The translations under genes and the position numbers were made by a program. Below, one piece after another: positions 12,911 to 24,923 of a stretch of DNA of 64,000 nt. The notes below the pieces were generated by a model that saw only the letters and a program-made list of their open reading frames with translations, was not told the origin of the DNA and did not search any database. Location: NCBI GenBank assembly GCA_052035735.1, contig JBPOHI010000009.1, positions 1 through 64,000 of the forward strand. The letters are read 5' to 3'. Origin of the DNA: JAGPDF01 sp052035735 (GTDB lineage: Bacteria; Acidobacteriota; Thermoanaerobaculia; Multivoradales; JAGPDF01). Every line of letters starts with the position of its first letter. The first letter of the stretch is position 1.

Positions 12911-14470
12911 ATGTCGTCTTCCTCGCATCCGAGCCGGAACATCACGACCCTGGGCCTGCTCTTGGGCGCCGTGATCTTCGGAATGGTGCTCGCCGGTGGA
13001 CTCGATCTGAGCACGACCGGCGCCGCAGCTCCGATGGCTCCCGCCGCTTCGCCCCTGGCCTCGCCTGCGGGCGCGGGCACCGCGCCCACCAGCGGCGGTA
13101 CGGCCTACCTGCCGTCGTTCGCCGATCTGGCGGCGAAGGTCCTGCCAGCGGTGGTCTCGATCGAGGCCCAGACCATCGAGAAGGCCGATGCTCGACGGAT
13201 TCCGGGGCACGGCGGTTCGCAGGATCCCTTTCAGTTCTTCTTTGGCCCGCGTGGCGGTCAGCCGCGGGGCGACGACGATCGCGAGTACCGATCAGACTCT
13301 GGCGGCAGCGGTTTCGTGGTGAGCGCCGACGGCTACGTAGTGACCAACAATCACGTGATCGAAGGCGCCACCAAGCTGCGTGTGCGATTGGAGGAGCGGT
13401 ACTACGATGCGACGGTGAAGGGGACCGACCCCGCCACCGACCTGGCACTGCTCAAGATCGAGGCCGGCCGTCCGCTGGCCTATCTGCCGCTCGGCGACAG
13501 CGACCGCCTGCGCCAGGGCGACTATGTTATGGCGATCGGCAACCCTTTGCTGCTCGATCACACGGTAACGGTCGGAGTAGTGAGCGCGAAGGGGCGCGCC
13601 ATCGGATTGACCCGCGACACCTCGTTCGAGAACTTCATTCAGACCGACGCGGCGATCAATCGCGGCAACTCCGGTGGCCCGCTGGTCAATCTGGCAGGTG
13701 AGGTCATCGGCATCGCAACCGCGATGAACGGCGGCGCGGAGAATATCGGCTTCGCAGTGCCGGTGAGCACTCTCAAGGCCGTTCTGCCGCAGCTGCGTGA
13801 GAAGGGCAAGGTCAGCCGCGGTTACCTCGGAGTCAACATCACGAACATCGACTTCGACAGCGCGCAGGCTTTCGGTCTTTCCGAGGCCGGAGGCGCCCTG
13901 GTGACGCAGGTGGTGGACGGCTCACCGGCTGCGAAGGCCGGCGTCGAACACGGCGATGTCATCCTGTCGGTCGACGGGCGGAAGGTCAAGGAGACGCGGG
14001 ACCTCATCGACTACGTCTCGGCCCAGGGCCCGGGCGAGAAGGTCGAGCTCGACGTCCTGCGCGACGGCAAGAGGATTCAGAAGACCGTCGAGCTCACCGA
14101 GCGTCAGGGCGACGAGGTCGCCGAGACCGACAACAAGAAGGACGAAGGGGCACGCGGCTTCGGTTGGCTCGGCCTGGAGTACCAGGATCTGACTCCCGCC
14201 CTGCGCCAGAGCCTGGGGCTCACCGGCGCGGTCGAAGGCGTGCTGGTCCGGGACGTCGCCGCCTCGAGCCCGCTCTACGACGAGGGGGTGGCCGAAGGTG
14301 ACCTCATCCTGGAGGTCAATGGGCAGGCGACGCCGGACGTCAAGGAGTTCGAGAGCCTGGTCGGTGCCGTGCCTTCGGGGTCGTTCCTGCGCCTCTACCT
14401 GCGCCGGGTGAATCCTCAGGCACAGGGCAGCCGGCAGGTGAACTACTTCGCCATCGTTCGCGTACCTTGA
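12911..14470 (+). CDS. degQ: DegQ/HtrA-family periplasmic serine protease
   Basis: 519 aa. A single N-terminal hydrophobic segment (about residues 11-31) acts as signal or anchor, followed by an Ala/Pro-rich stretch. The trypsin-like domain shows the triad His148 ('VTNNHVIEGA'), Asp177 ('DPATDLALL') and Ser254 ('RGNSGGPL'). Two PDZ domains follow (from about 305 'GYLGVNITNIDF' and about 415 'WLGLEYQDL'), the DegP/DegQ layout for envelope protein quality control. The ATG at 12911 has AGGAG upstream; an earlier in-frame ATG at 12833 would place 26 charged residues before the signal segment. A strong terminator follows. It could equally be named degP or mucD. Confidence 0.95.
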   Translation: MSSSSHPSRNITTLGLLLGAVIFGMVLAGGLDLSTTGAAAPMAPAASPLASPAGAGTAPTSGGTAYLPSFADLAAKVLPAVVSIEAQTIEKADARRIPGHGGSQDPFQFFFGPRGGQPRGDDDREYRSDSGGSGFVVSADGYVVTNNHVIEGATKLRVRLEERYYDATVKGTDPATDLALLKIEAGRPLAYLPLGDSDRLRQGDYVMAIGNPLLLDHTVTVGVVSAKGRAIGLTRDTSFENFIQTDAAINRGNSGGPLVNLAGEVIGIATAMNGGAENIGFAVPVSTLKAVLPQLREKGKVSRGYLGVNITNIDFDSAQAFGLSEAGGALVTQVVDGSPAAKAGVEHGDVILSVDGRKVKETRDLIDYVSAQGPGEKVELDVLRDGKRIQKTVELTERQGDEVAETDNKKDEGARGFGWLGLEYQDLTPALRQSLGLTGAVEGVLVRDVAASSPLYDEGVAEGDLILEVNGQATPDVKEFESLVGAVPSGSFLRLYLRRVNPQAQGSRQVNYFAIVRVP

Positions 14471-14527
14471 ATCTTCGCCGGCCACGCGGGCCGGTGAACC
14501 ACCAGCAGGACTCTGCATCTCCCCGAC

Positions 14528-14565
14528 GGGCCGGCTCGACCTCGAGCCGGCCCCTTTTTTCGTTT
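14528..14565 (+). terminator. intrinsic terminator after degQ
   Basis: Perfect 11-bp stem GGGCCGGCTCG/CGAGCCGGCCC (14528-14538 with 14543-14553), 4-nt loop, then CTTTTTTCGTTT. It lies 57 nt after the degQ stop. Confidence 0.9.
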
Positions 14566-14573
14566 GTTACACT
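14565..14573 (+). promoter_or_regulatory. extended -10 promoter, probably leaderless, of the NtrC-type gene
   Basis: TGTTACACT (TG-n-TACACT) ends 6 nt before the ATG at 14580, so transcription should begin at or next to the start codon. No Shine-Dalgarno sequence is present; the preceding bases belong to the degQ terminator. Confidence 0.5.
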
Positions 14574-14579
14574 GGCTGC

Positions 14580-15963
<1,384 letters not shown>

Positions 15964-15974
<11 letters not shown>

Positions 15975-16551
15975 CGCATTGCTCGACACTCTGGAGGGTT
16001 GTGGCGCGTTGCGCCACGGACATTTCCTGCTCTCGTCGGGCCTGCATTCGCCGGCCTACGTTCAGTGCGCCCTGCTGCTCGAGAGTCCTCAGCGCGCCGC
16101 CGAGGCGGGCGAGGAGATCGCCGCCGGGCTGCGGGATTTCGCTGCGGATTCCGTGCTGGCGCCGGCGCTCGGCGGCGTGGTCATCGGGCACGAAGTGGCC
16201 CGGGCCCTGGGGTTGCCGTTCCGCTTTGCCGAGCGGGCGGGCGAGCAGCTGGCGCTGCGTCGCGGCTTCGAACTGCGAACCGGCGAGCGCGTGGTGATCA
16301 TCGAAGACGTGGTCACGACCGGCAAGTCGACACTGGAGACTGCGGCGCTCGCCGAAGCCGCCGGCGCGATCGTCGTCGGGATCGGCGCGATCATCGATCG
16401 CAGCGGCGGACGGCACGGATTTGCGGTGCCCTTCGTGGCGCTCCAGCCCCTCGACTTGCCGACTTACGACGGCGCGGATTGTCCGCTCTGTCGCGCGGGC
16501 TCTCCGGCGGTCAAACCGGGTAGCCGGCCGCAGGCCGCCCAGGCGGGCTGA
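15964..16551 (+). CDS. pyrE: orotate phosphoribosyltransferase
   Basis: 195 aa from the ATG at 15964, which lies inside the end of the regulator gene. 'GHFLLSSGLHSPAYVQCALL' and the PRPP loop 'VVIIEDVVTTGKSTLE' identify a PyrE of the bacterial/archaeal short type, and the C-terminal 'CPLCRAGSPAVKPGSR' is usual in this subtype. It joins orotate to PRPP to give OMP in pyrimidine synthesis. Its coupling to a sigma54 activator gene by an 11-nt overlap is unusual and may be only shared transcription. Confidence 0.94.
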
Positions 16552-16576
16552 GCCGCCGGTTGCCGGCGAGAGCGGG

Positions 16577-16825
16577 CTAGCGCAGGGCCTTGCGGTAGAG
16601 CACGTCGACGCTCGCCTTCAGGGCCTCGAGGCGACCGCGGGACGCGGCCTCCTTGGCGGAGATCCTGAGTGGCCAGACGTTGTCCGTCGAGTCGTAGACT
16701 TCGACCTCGTAGGTGCTCTTGCCGGCATTCCAGCTGCCGGAACCGGCGCGGCGAATGCCCCATCCGGAGGGCAGGTAGCTGCGCAACTCGATATCGGTGA
16801 AGGTGAGTCGATTCGTTTCGGCCAT
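16577..16825 (-). CDS. small conserved-looking protein of unknown function
   Basis: 82 aa from the ATG at 16825 (MAETNRLTFTDIELR); a longer in-frame start at 16891 adds low-quality sequence. I do not recognise the family. The chain has short beta-like segments with aromatic and glycine residues ('LPSGWGIRRAGSGSW', 'YEVEVYDSTDN') and a charged C-terminal helix. No signal peptide or membrane segment. It is convergent with pyrE and divergent from the acyl-CoA dehydrogenase. The coherent amphipathic pattern and codon bias favour a real gene, but this is a moderate call. Confidence 0.6.
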   Translation of the reverse strand: MAETNRLTFTDIELRSYLPSGWGIRRAGSGSWNAGKSTYEVEVYDSTDNVWPLRISAKEAASRGRLEALKASVDVLYRKALR

Positions 16826-16934
16826 GATACGCAATCTTGTCGCAGAAACGGCTGCCGGCCAAGGGCTGCGGCCGGAACGGGGGCGCGCCACCGACCGCCG
16901 CTACCGGCGCGCGCTTCCCGCCCCCTGGCCGCAC

Positions 16935-16943
16935 TGGTAGCAT
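16935..16943 (+). promoter_or_regulatory. extended -10 box before acyl-CoA dehydrogenase 1
   Basis: TGGTAGCAT, 16 nt before the ATG at 16960, with GAGGG in between. No clear -35. Confidence 0.35.
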
Positions 16944-16959
16944 CGCCGCGAGGGTGATC

Positions 16960-18105
<1,146 letters not shown>

Positions 18106-18110
18106 GGCTC

Positions 18111-19256
18111 ATGGCGGTCGATTTTTCCCTCACCGAAGAGCAGGAGTTGCTGCGCCAGGAGATCCGGAGATTCGCCGAAGAGCGGATCCTTCCTGGGACC
18201 GGCGAGCGCGACCGGGCGCACCGCTTTCCCGCTGACCTGCTGCGCGAGGCCGGAGAGATGGGACTGCTCGGCATGCTGGTCGAAGAGCGCTACGGGGGCA
18301 CGGGCTTCGACCCGCTGTCCTATTGCGTCGCCGTCGAGGAAATCTCGCGCATCTGCCCGTCGATCGGCGTGACGATGAGCGTGTCGAATTCGGTCTGCTG
18401 CTGGCCGATCGCCAAGTTCGGCGGCGAAGAGGTGAAGCTCCGGTTCCTGCCCGATCTGGCGAGCGGGCGCAAGCTGGGCGGGTTCTGCCTGACCGAAGCC
18501 GGATCCGGAAGCGACGCCGGAGCGATGCTCACCACCGCGCGGCGAGATGGCGACGACTACGTGCTCGATGGCGCCAAAGTATGGATCACCAACGCTGGCG
18601 TCGCAGGTGCCTTCGTCGTCATGGCGAAGACCGATGCTGCAGCGGGCAAGCGCGGAATCTCGGCCTTCGTCGTCGACTCTTCGTCTCCGGGAGTGCAGAT
18701 CGGGCGGCCGGAGGAGAAACTGGGACTGCGCGCTTCGGTGACCGCCGCGGTCACTTTCACGGAGTGCCGGGTCCCGGCCGTTCAGCGCCTCGGCGCCGAA
18801 GGCAGCGGATTCAAGATCGCGCTCGCGACGCTCGATCATTCGCGTTTGGGCATCGCTGCGCAGGCGGTGGGAATTCACCAGCGTGCGCTCGAGCTCGCGG
18901 TCGCCTACGCGCGTGAGCGAGTTCAGTTCGGCGTGCCGATCGCGAGCCACCAGGCGATCCAGTTTCAGATCGCGCGGATGGCGACGGAGCTGGCGGCTGC
19001 CCGCGCGCTTCTCTGGCACGCGGCGGCGTCGGAGAAGACCTCTGCCGCCGGCCGGCTGGCGGCGGAAGCCAAGGCCTACGCCAGCGAAGCAGCCAACCGT
19101 GCAGTCTGGGATGCGCTGCAGATTCACGGCGGCAACGGGGTCAGCGAGGAGTACGAGATCGCGCGGCTCTACCGCGACGTGCGGGTCACGACGATCTACG
19201 AAGGTACGAGCGAGATGCAACGGCTGGTCATCGCGCGGCACCTGCTGAGCGCGTGA
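18111..19256 (+). CDS. acyl-CoA dehydrogenase, copy 2
   Basis: 381 aa and similar throughout to the previous gene, consistent with an old tandem duplication. Motifs are 'CLTEAGSGSDAGAML', 'YVLDGAKVWITNAG', 'QIHGGNGVSEEYEIARLYRD' and the catalytic Glu364 in 'IYEGTSEMQ'. The two copies have clearly diverged (for example 'SPSIGVTMSVSNSVCC' here against 'ASSGVILSVNNSLVC'), so they probably use different acyl-CoAs. Its GTGA stop overlaps the glycosyltransferase start. The nearby acyl-CoA mutase suggests branched- or short-chain acyl-CoA metabolism. Confidence 0.93.
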   Translation: MAVDFSLTEEQELLRQEIRRFAEERILPGTGERDRAHRFPADLLREAGEMGLLGMLVEERYGGTGFDPLSYCVAVEEISRICPSIGVTMSVSNSVCCWPIAKFGGEEVKLRFLPDLASGRKLGGFCLTEAGSGSDAGAMLTTARRDGDDYVLDGAKVWITNAGVAGAFVVMAKTDAAAGKRGISAFVVDSSSPGVQIGRPEEKLGLRASVTAAVTFTECRVPAVQRLGAEGSGFKIALATLDHSRLGIAAQAVGIHQRALELAVAYARERVQFGVPIASHQAIQFQIARMATELAAARALLWHAAASEKTSAAGRLAAEAKAYASEAANRAVWDALQIHGGNGVSEEYEIARLYRDVRVTTIYEGTSEMQRLVIARHLLSA

Positions 19257-20194
19257 GCCCGAGCTCCGGCGCCCGGCCCGCCGCCGGCGAAGCTCCTGGC
19301 GTGCTCGCCATCGTGCTCAACTACAACGGCCGCGACATCACCCTGGCGACGGTCGGAAGCCTGTTGCAGCTCGATTACCCCCGGCTACAGATCGTCGTGG
19401 TCGACAACGGTTCGACCGACGGCTCGGACGAAGCGATCGGCGTCGCGTTTCCTCAGGTCAGGCGGTTGCGGACCGAGCACAACCTCGGGATCTCCGGGGG
19501 ATTGAACCTCGGCTTCCGTCTCGGGCTCGAAGAGGGCTGGGACTATCTGATGCCGATGAACAACGACATCGAGGTGGCACCCGACCTCCTGCGCGAGCTG
19601 GTGGCGGCCGCCGAAAGCGACGAGACCATCGGTTGCGTCGGGCCGAAGTGCTACTACTACTTCGGGGATCGCAGCCGGCTGTGGTCTGCCGGCGGACGGT
19701 TGCGCTTCCGCGAGGCGGTGACCCGGGAGCGCGGGATGGGAGACCTCGACCGCGGTCAGTTCGATCGCGACGGGGAAGTGGACTACTCGAACGGTGCACT
19801 GATGCTGATACGCCGGCGGGCGATGCAGGCTGCCGGCCTCTGGGATCCGGTCTATCACGTGTCCGTCGAAGACGCCGACTGGTGCGTCCGCATGAAGCGG
19901 GCGGGATTCCGCTGCTGGTACGCTCATCGTGCCCGGCTGTGGCACATGGTCTCGCCGACGACCGGTGGCTACACCGCCGGCCGGACCTACCGCACCGGAA
20001 GATCGACGGCGATCTTCGTCCGCAAGTACGCTGGTCCGGTGGACTGGGTGGCCTTCCTGTTCTGGACCGCACTGGCGATTCCGGCGGCGTTCCTGCGCGA
20101 ACTGCCGCGCCGCAACACCGCCGCCGTCGCGGCCAAGGTCCGTGGTCTGGTGGACGGATTCCGGGCGGCCCTCGAGCCGCCGCCGCCTGCCTGA
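19253..20194 (+). CDS. family 2 glycosyltransferase (rhamnosyltransferase-like)
   Basis: 313 aa with a GTG start overlapping the upstream stop by 4 nt. The GT-A fold opens with 'VLNYNGRDITLATVGSLL' and 'IVVVDNGSTDGSDEAI'. 'MPMNNDIEVAPDLL' occupies the DxD-like metal/nucleotide position. An acceptor-domain stretch 'GLWDPVYHVSVEDADWCVRM' is typical of WbbL/rhamnosyltransferase-like GT2. A hydrophobic stretch near the C-terminus ('FLFWTALAIPAAFL') suggests membrane association. It probably adds a sugar to a cell-surface glycan or lipid; donor and acceptor unknown. Its place in an acyl-CoA gene group may be incidental. Confidence 0.88.
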   Translation: MSPSSGARPAAGEAPGVLAIVLNYNGRDITLATVGSLLQLDYPRLQIVVVDNGSTDGSDEAIGVAFPQVRRLRTEHNLGISGGLNLGFRLGLEEGWDYLMPMNNDIEVAPDLLRELVAAAESDETIGCVGPKCYYYFGDRSRLWSAGGRLRFREAVTRERGMGDLDRGQFDRDGEVDYSNGALMLIRRRAMQAAGLWDPVYHVSVEDADWCVRMKRAGFRCWYAHRARLWHMVSPTTGGYTAGRTYRTGRSTAIFVRKYAGPVDWVAFLFWTALAIPAAFLRELPRRNTAAVAAKVRGLVDGFRAALEPPPPA

Positions 20195-20232
20195 TCGGCG
20201 CGGACTTTTGCCGGGCAGGACGCCCGGAGACT

Positions 20233-20238
20233 TATACT
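20233..20238 (+). promoter_or_regulatory. -10 box (TATACT) before the acyl-CoA mutase
   Basis: TTATACT lies 33 nt before the ATG at 20272, and GAGGAG precedes the start codon. A TTGCCG 19 nt upstream is a poor -35. Confidence 0.4.
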
Positions 20239-20271
20239 CTGGGCTCGCGAGTCATCGAGGAGAAGCCGAAC

Positions 20272-22008
<1,737 letters not shown>

Positions 22009-22015
22009 GCACGCG

Positions 22016-22513
22016 ATGAGCTCGCTCCTGCCGACCATCCGCGGACTGATCGCCTACACCATCTGGGCCGACCGGACGGTGCTGGGAGATCTGGGAAACG
22101 TCCGCGCCGAGGATCTCCTGCGCGAGACCGGCACGAGCTTTCACTCGATGCTCGGCACCATGGCGCATATCCTGGGAGCCGAGCAGCTCTGGCTGTCGCG
22201 CTTCCTCGGAATTCCGCTCGCGCATGTGCCGAGCCTCGAGGACTATCCCGATCTCGAAGCGCTCGCCGCGAGCTACGAGGACTTCTGGCCGCAGCTCGAG
22301 TTCTTTCTGGCTTCGCTCGCCGAAGAGCAGCTCGACCAGCCCTTCACCTGGACGAACCTCGCCGGCGAGACCCACAGCGCTCCTTTCCGGCAGGTTCTGC
22401 TGCACTTCGTCAATCACGCGACGTACCATCGAGGACAGGTGGTAAGCCTGTTGCGCCAACTGGGTTACATCCCGCCGCATACCGACCTGGTGCACTACCG
22501 GGGGGCCTTCTGA
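22016..22513 (+). CDS. DinB-family metal-binding four-helix protein
   Basis: 165 aa. The three metal ligands of the DinB/YfiT fold can be placed: His51 ('LGTMAHILGAEQLWL'), His134 and His138 ('HFVNHATYHRGQV', HxxxH). Related proteins are thiol transferases (bacillithiol, mycothiol) or damage-inducible proteins of unknown activity. It lies 7 nt after the mutase gene and 20 nt before the sulfatase-like gene, so it shares their transcript. Whether it serves the mutase is unknown. Confidence 0.88.
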   Translation: MSSLLPTIRGLIAYTIWADRTVLGDLGNVRAEDLLRETGTSFHSMLGTMAHILGAEQLWLSRFLGIPLAHVPSLEDYPDLEALAASYEDFWPQLEFFLASLAEEQLDQPFTWTNLAGETHSAPFRQVLLHFVNHATYHRGQVVSLLRQLGYIPPHTDLVHYRGAF

Positions 22514-22533
22514 GACGTTCGGCGGGAGTCTTC

Positions 22534-24426
22534 GTGGTGCTCTCTCTGGCCTGCCTGAGCTTCGCCTGCAAGGAACGGGTCCCCGAGCTGCAGGACGTGC
22601 GACTGTTGGACCCGGGTCGTCCTCCCGAAGTGATCTGGCCCGACGGCACAGCTCTTCCGGCCTCCGGGTTGCGCGCCGGCGACGACCTGGCGACCCACGA
22701 CCCGACCGGCCCCGAGTACATCGCTCGGGTGCGCCTCGGCGAGGTCTTTACCCGCGAAGAGCGGCTGGCACTGGTCGCGCCGGCGGGATCGACCTTCCGC
22801 TTCACCGCGGCCGTGCCGCCGGCGGGCCGGTTGCGCTTCGGCGTCGGGATCCTCGACGCTGCGGGGAAAGGGGGCGCAATGCGCATGCAGATCGCAGCCG
22901 GTGCCCCCGGAGCGCCCGGCAGCTCGGTGCTCGACCGCCGCGTGGCGGCCGAGGTCCCGGGCCGCTGGCAGGACGAAGAGGTCGACCTTGCCGCCTGGAG
23001 CGGCAGGCAGGTGCAGCTCGAGTTCACTGCCTCCGCCATCGAGGGCGAGGGCCTGATCGCAGCCTGGTCGTCGCCGGAGCTGGTCGGCGCGACCGGCCAG
23101 GCGAGCTCTCCTCCGGGTGCGACGGCCGCGAGGCCGGGAAAGCGCCGCCCGAACATCGTCTGGATCAGTCTCGACACGTTGCGCGCCGACCATCTCGGGT
23201 CCTACGGTTACTCGCGGCCCACGTCGCCGAATCTCGACGCCTTCGCAGCGCGCAGTCTGCGCTTCGAGTGGGCGATCAGTCAGGCCCCCTGGACGCGCCC
23301 GTCGCACCGCTCGATGCTCACCGGCGTCTACCCGGCCTCCCGCGGTGGTCTCGACTCGCCGATGATCGGCGAGGTTCTCTATCGCGCCGGCTATCAGACC
23401 TTCGCAGCCACCGGCGGAGGGCAGGTCGATTCGACGCTCGGCTTCGATCGCGGCTTCGAGGTCTATCGCGTCTGGGACTGGATCCACGAGCCGCAGCAGA
23501 TGGTCGACTGGACCCGGACACGCGTCGACCGCTCGGGCCGCCCCTTTTTCGCCTTTCTGCACTGCTACGAGGTGCACGAGCCTTACACCCATCCGCGTTT
23601 CGCCGAAGGACTGCCGGCGGGGCGCCTCGCCGGGGAGGTCTCGAAGGAGATCTGGAATCGCCTGCGCAAGAAGTTCAGCGTGGACGAACAGCGCTATGCC
23701 GAAGCGATGTACGACGGCGATCTCGCCTACACCGACGGCAAGCTGGGGGAGTTTTTCGCCGGATTCGAGCGCGCCGGGTTGCTCTCCGAGTCGATCATCA
23801 TCGTCACCAGCGATCACGGCGAACAGTTCTGGGAGCACGGTTCGTGGGGGCACGGACAGAATCTCTACGACCATCAGCTTCACGTGCCGCTGCTCGTCTT
23901 TCTGCCCGACGGAGTGCGCGCGGAGATCGATCAGCGGGCCAGGGCACAGGGCAATACGGCCCTGGTTCAGGGGGTCCTCGACGATCAGGTGGAACTGATC
24001 GATCTCTATCCGACCCTGCTCGAGATTCTGGGCGTCGAGCTCGAGAGTCCGGTCAACGGCCGGAGTCTCCTTCCCGTGCTGGGTGGACTCGGTCCCCTGC
24101 CCGCACGCGAGGCGTTCGCGGAACACACCAACGTCAAGGAGAAGGAGCAGAAGGCGCTGCGCACGCCGCGCTTCAAGTTCATCGTCTCGATTCCGCGGCG
24201 ATCCTCGGACGGACGGGAGGAGAGCTACGAGCTCTTCGACCTCAAGCGCGATCCGCGGGAGCAGAAGAACCTGGCGCCGGGCCTGGCTGCCCGGGTGCTC
24301 GAGCTGCGCGGGAAAGTGGGCCGGATCGTCGAGGGCAGCGACACCGCGCGGGACGAGGAGGTTCCGGCGGGAATCGACGAGGAGCTGCGAAATCAGCTCA
24401 AGGCTCTGGGCTATATCGGGAACTGA
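22534..24426 (+). CDS. sulfatase/alkaline-phosphatase-fold lipoprotein with threonine at the nucleophile position
   Basis: 630 aa from the GTG at 22534. An in-frame CTG at 22510 overlapping the dinB-like stop would add RRSAGVFV, giving a proper positively charged lipoprotein signal ahead of 'LSLACLSFAC'. Residues 20-190 look like a beta-rich module with no catalytic motif. The enzyme domain begins near 205 ('NIVWISLDTLRADHLGSYGY') with metal-binding 'TSDHGEQFWEHG'. The sulfatase C/S-x-P-S-R site reads T-R-P-S-H (Thr254), so formylglycine cannot form. Thr is the nucleophile in phosphoethanolamine and glycerol-phosphate transferases of this superfamily. Role: probably an envelope hydrolase or transferase; substrate unknown. 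Confidence 0.85.
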   Translation: MVLSLACLSFACKERVPELQDVRLLDPGRPPEVIWPDGTALPASGLRAGDDLATHDPTGPEYIARVRLGEVFTREERLALVAPAGSTFRFTAAVPPAGRLRFGVGILDAAGKGGAMRMQIAAGAPGAPGSSVLDRRVAAEVPGRWQDEEVDLAAWSGRQVQLEFTASAIEGEGLIAAWSSPELVGATGQASSPPGATAARPGKRRPNIVWISLDTLRADHLGSYGYSRPTSPNLDAFAARSLRFEWAISQAPWTRPSHRSMLTGVYPASRGGLDSPMIGEVLYRAGYQTFAATGGGQVDSTLGFDRGFEVYRVWDWIHEPQQMVDWTRTRVDRSGRPFFAFLHCYEVHEPYTHPRFAEGLPAGRLAGEVSKEIWNRLRKKFSVDEQRYAEAMYDGDLAYTDGKLGEFFAGFERAGLLSESIIIVTSDHGEQFWEHGSWGHGQNLYDHQLHVPLLVFLPDGVRAEIDQRARAQGNTALVQGVLDDQVELIDLYPTLLEILGVELESPVNGRSLLPVLGGLGPLPAREAFAEHTNVKEKEQKALRTPRFKFIVSIPRRSSDGREESYELFDLKRDPREQKNLAPGLAARVLELRGKVGRIVEGSDTARDEEVPAGIDEELRNQLKALGYIGN

Positions 24427-24449
24427 CGCGCCCACATTGTCGTTTCCCC

Positions 24450-24458
24450 TGTTAGAAT
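24450..24458 (+). promoter_or_regulatory. extended -10 promoter, probably leaderless, of the B12-subunit gene
   Basis: TGTTAGAAT ends 7 nt before the ATG at 24466. There is no Shine-Dalgarno sequence between (ATCAAGCGG precedes the ATG). Confidence 0.5.
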
Positions 24459-24465
24459 CAAGCGG

Positions 24466-24867
24466 ATGGCCGACATGAACCGACGCATTCTGATCGCCAA
24501 GCCGGGCCTGGATGGGCACGACCGTGGCGCCAAGGTGGTGGCGCGGGCACTGCGCGACGCCGGATTCGAAGTGATCTATACCGGCCTGCGGCAGACCCCG
24601 GAGCAGATCGCCTCGGCGGCGGTGCAGGAGGACGTCGATGCCGTCGGGCTCTCGATCCTGTCCGGGGCGCACAATCGCCTGCTGCCCGAGATCACCCGTT
24701 TGCTGCGCGAAGCGGGTGCCGAAGAGATGCTGGTCTTCGCGGGCGGGATCATTCCCGACCGCGACGTCGCGGCGCTCAAGCAGGCCGGAATCGACCAGAT
24801 CTTCCTTCCCGGCACCAACACCGGGGATATCGTGAAATATCTCGAACAGCGCCTCGTTCGGGCCTGA
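24466..24867 (+). CDS. cobalamin-binding small subunit of acyl-CoA mutase
   Basis: 133 aa, the length of free-standing mutase B12 domains. 'KPGLDGHDRGAKVV' carries the DxHxxG motif (Asp16, His18, Gly21) that supplies the lower axial histidine to cobalamin. 'VDAVGLSILSGAH' and 'VFAGGIIPDRD' are the other B12-domain loops. With the large subunit at 20272-22008 it should make a two-chain acyl-CoA mutase of the IcmA/IcmB type. The two genes are split by a DinB-like and a sulfatase-like gene, and this one has its own -10 box. An MCM C-terminal subunit is the alternative name. Confidence 0.93.
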   Translation: MADMNRRILIAKPGLDGHDRGAKVVARALRDAGFEVIYTGLRQTPEQIASAAVQEDVDAVGLSILSGAHNRLLPEITRLLREAGAEEMLVFAGGIIPDRDVAALKQAGIDQIFLPGTNTGDIVKYLEQRLVRA

Positions 24868-24923
24868 ACCAAGGGCCTCCCCGGAATGGCCTCGCGGCCC
24901 CAGGGGAGCGACTCGGAGGAGCA

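Noticed and set aside
20195..20271. possible cobalamin riboswitch before the mutase gene
   Set aside because: The 77-nt gap includes the -10 box, leaving about 30 nt of leader; no B12-box-like element seen.
24877..24908. nested GC-rich hairpin before the receiver-protein gene
   Set aside because: No T-tract and no known regulatory match; could be random in such GC-rich DNA, so only mentioned with the gene.
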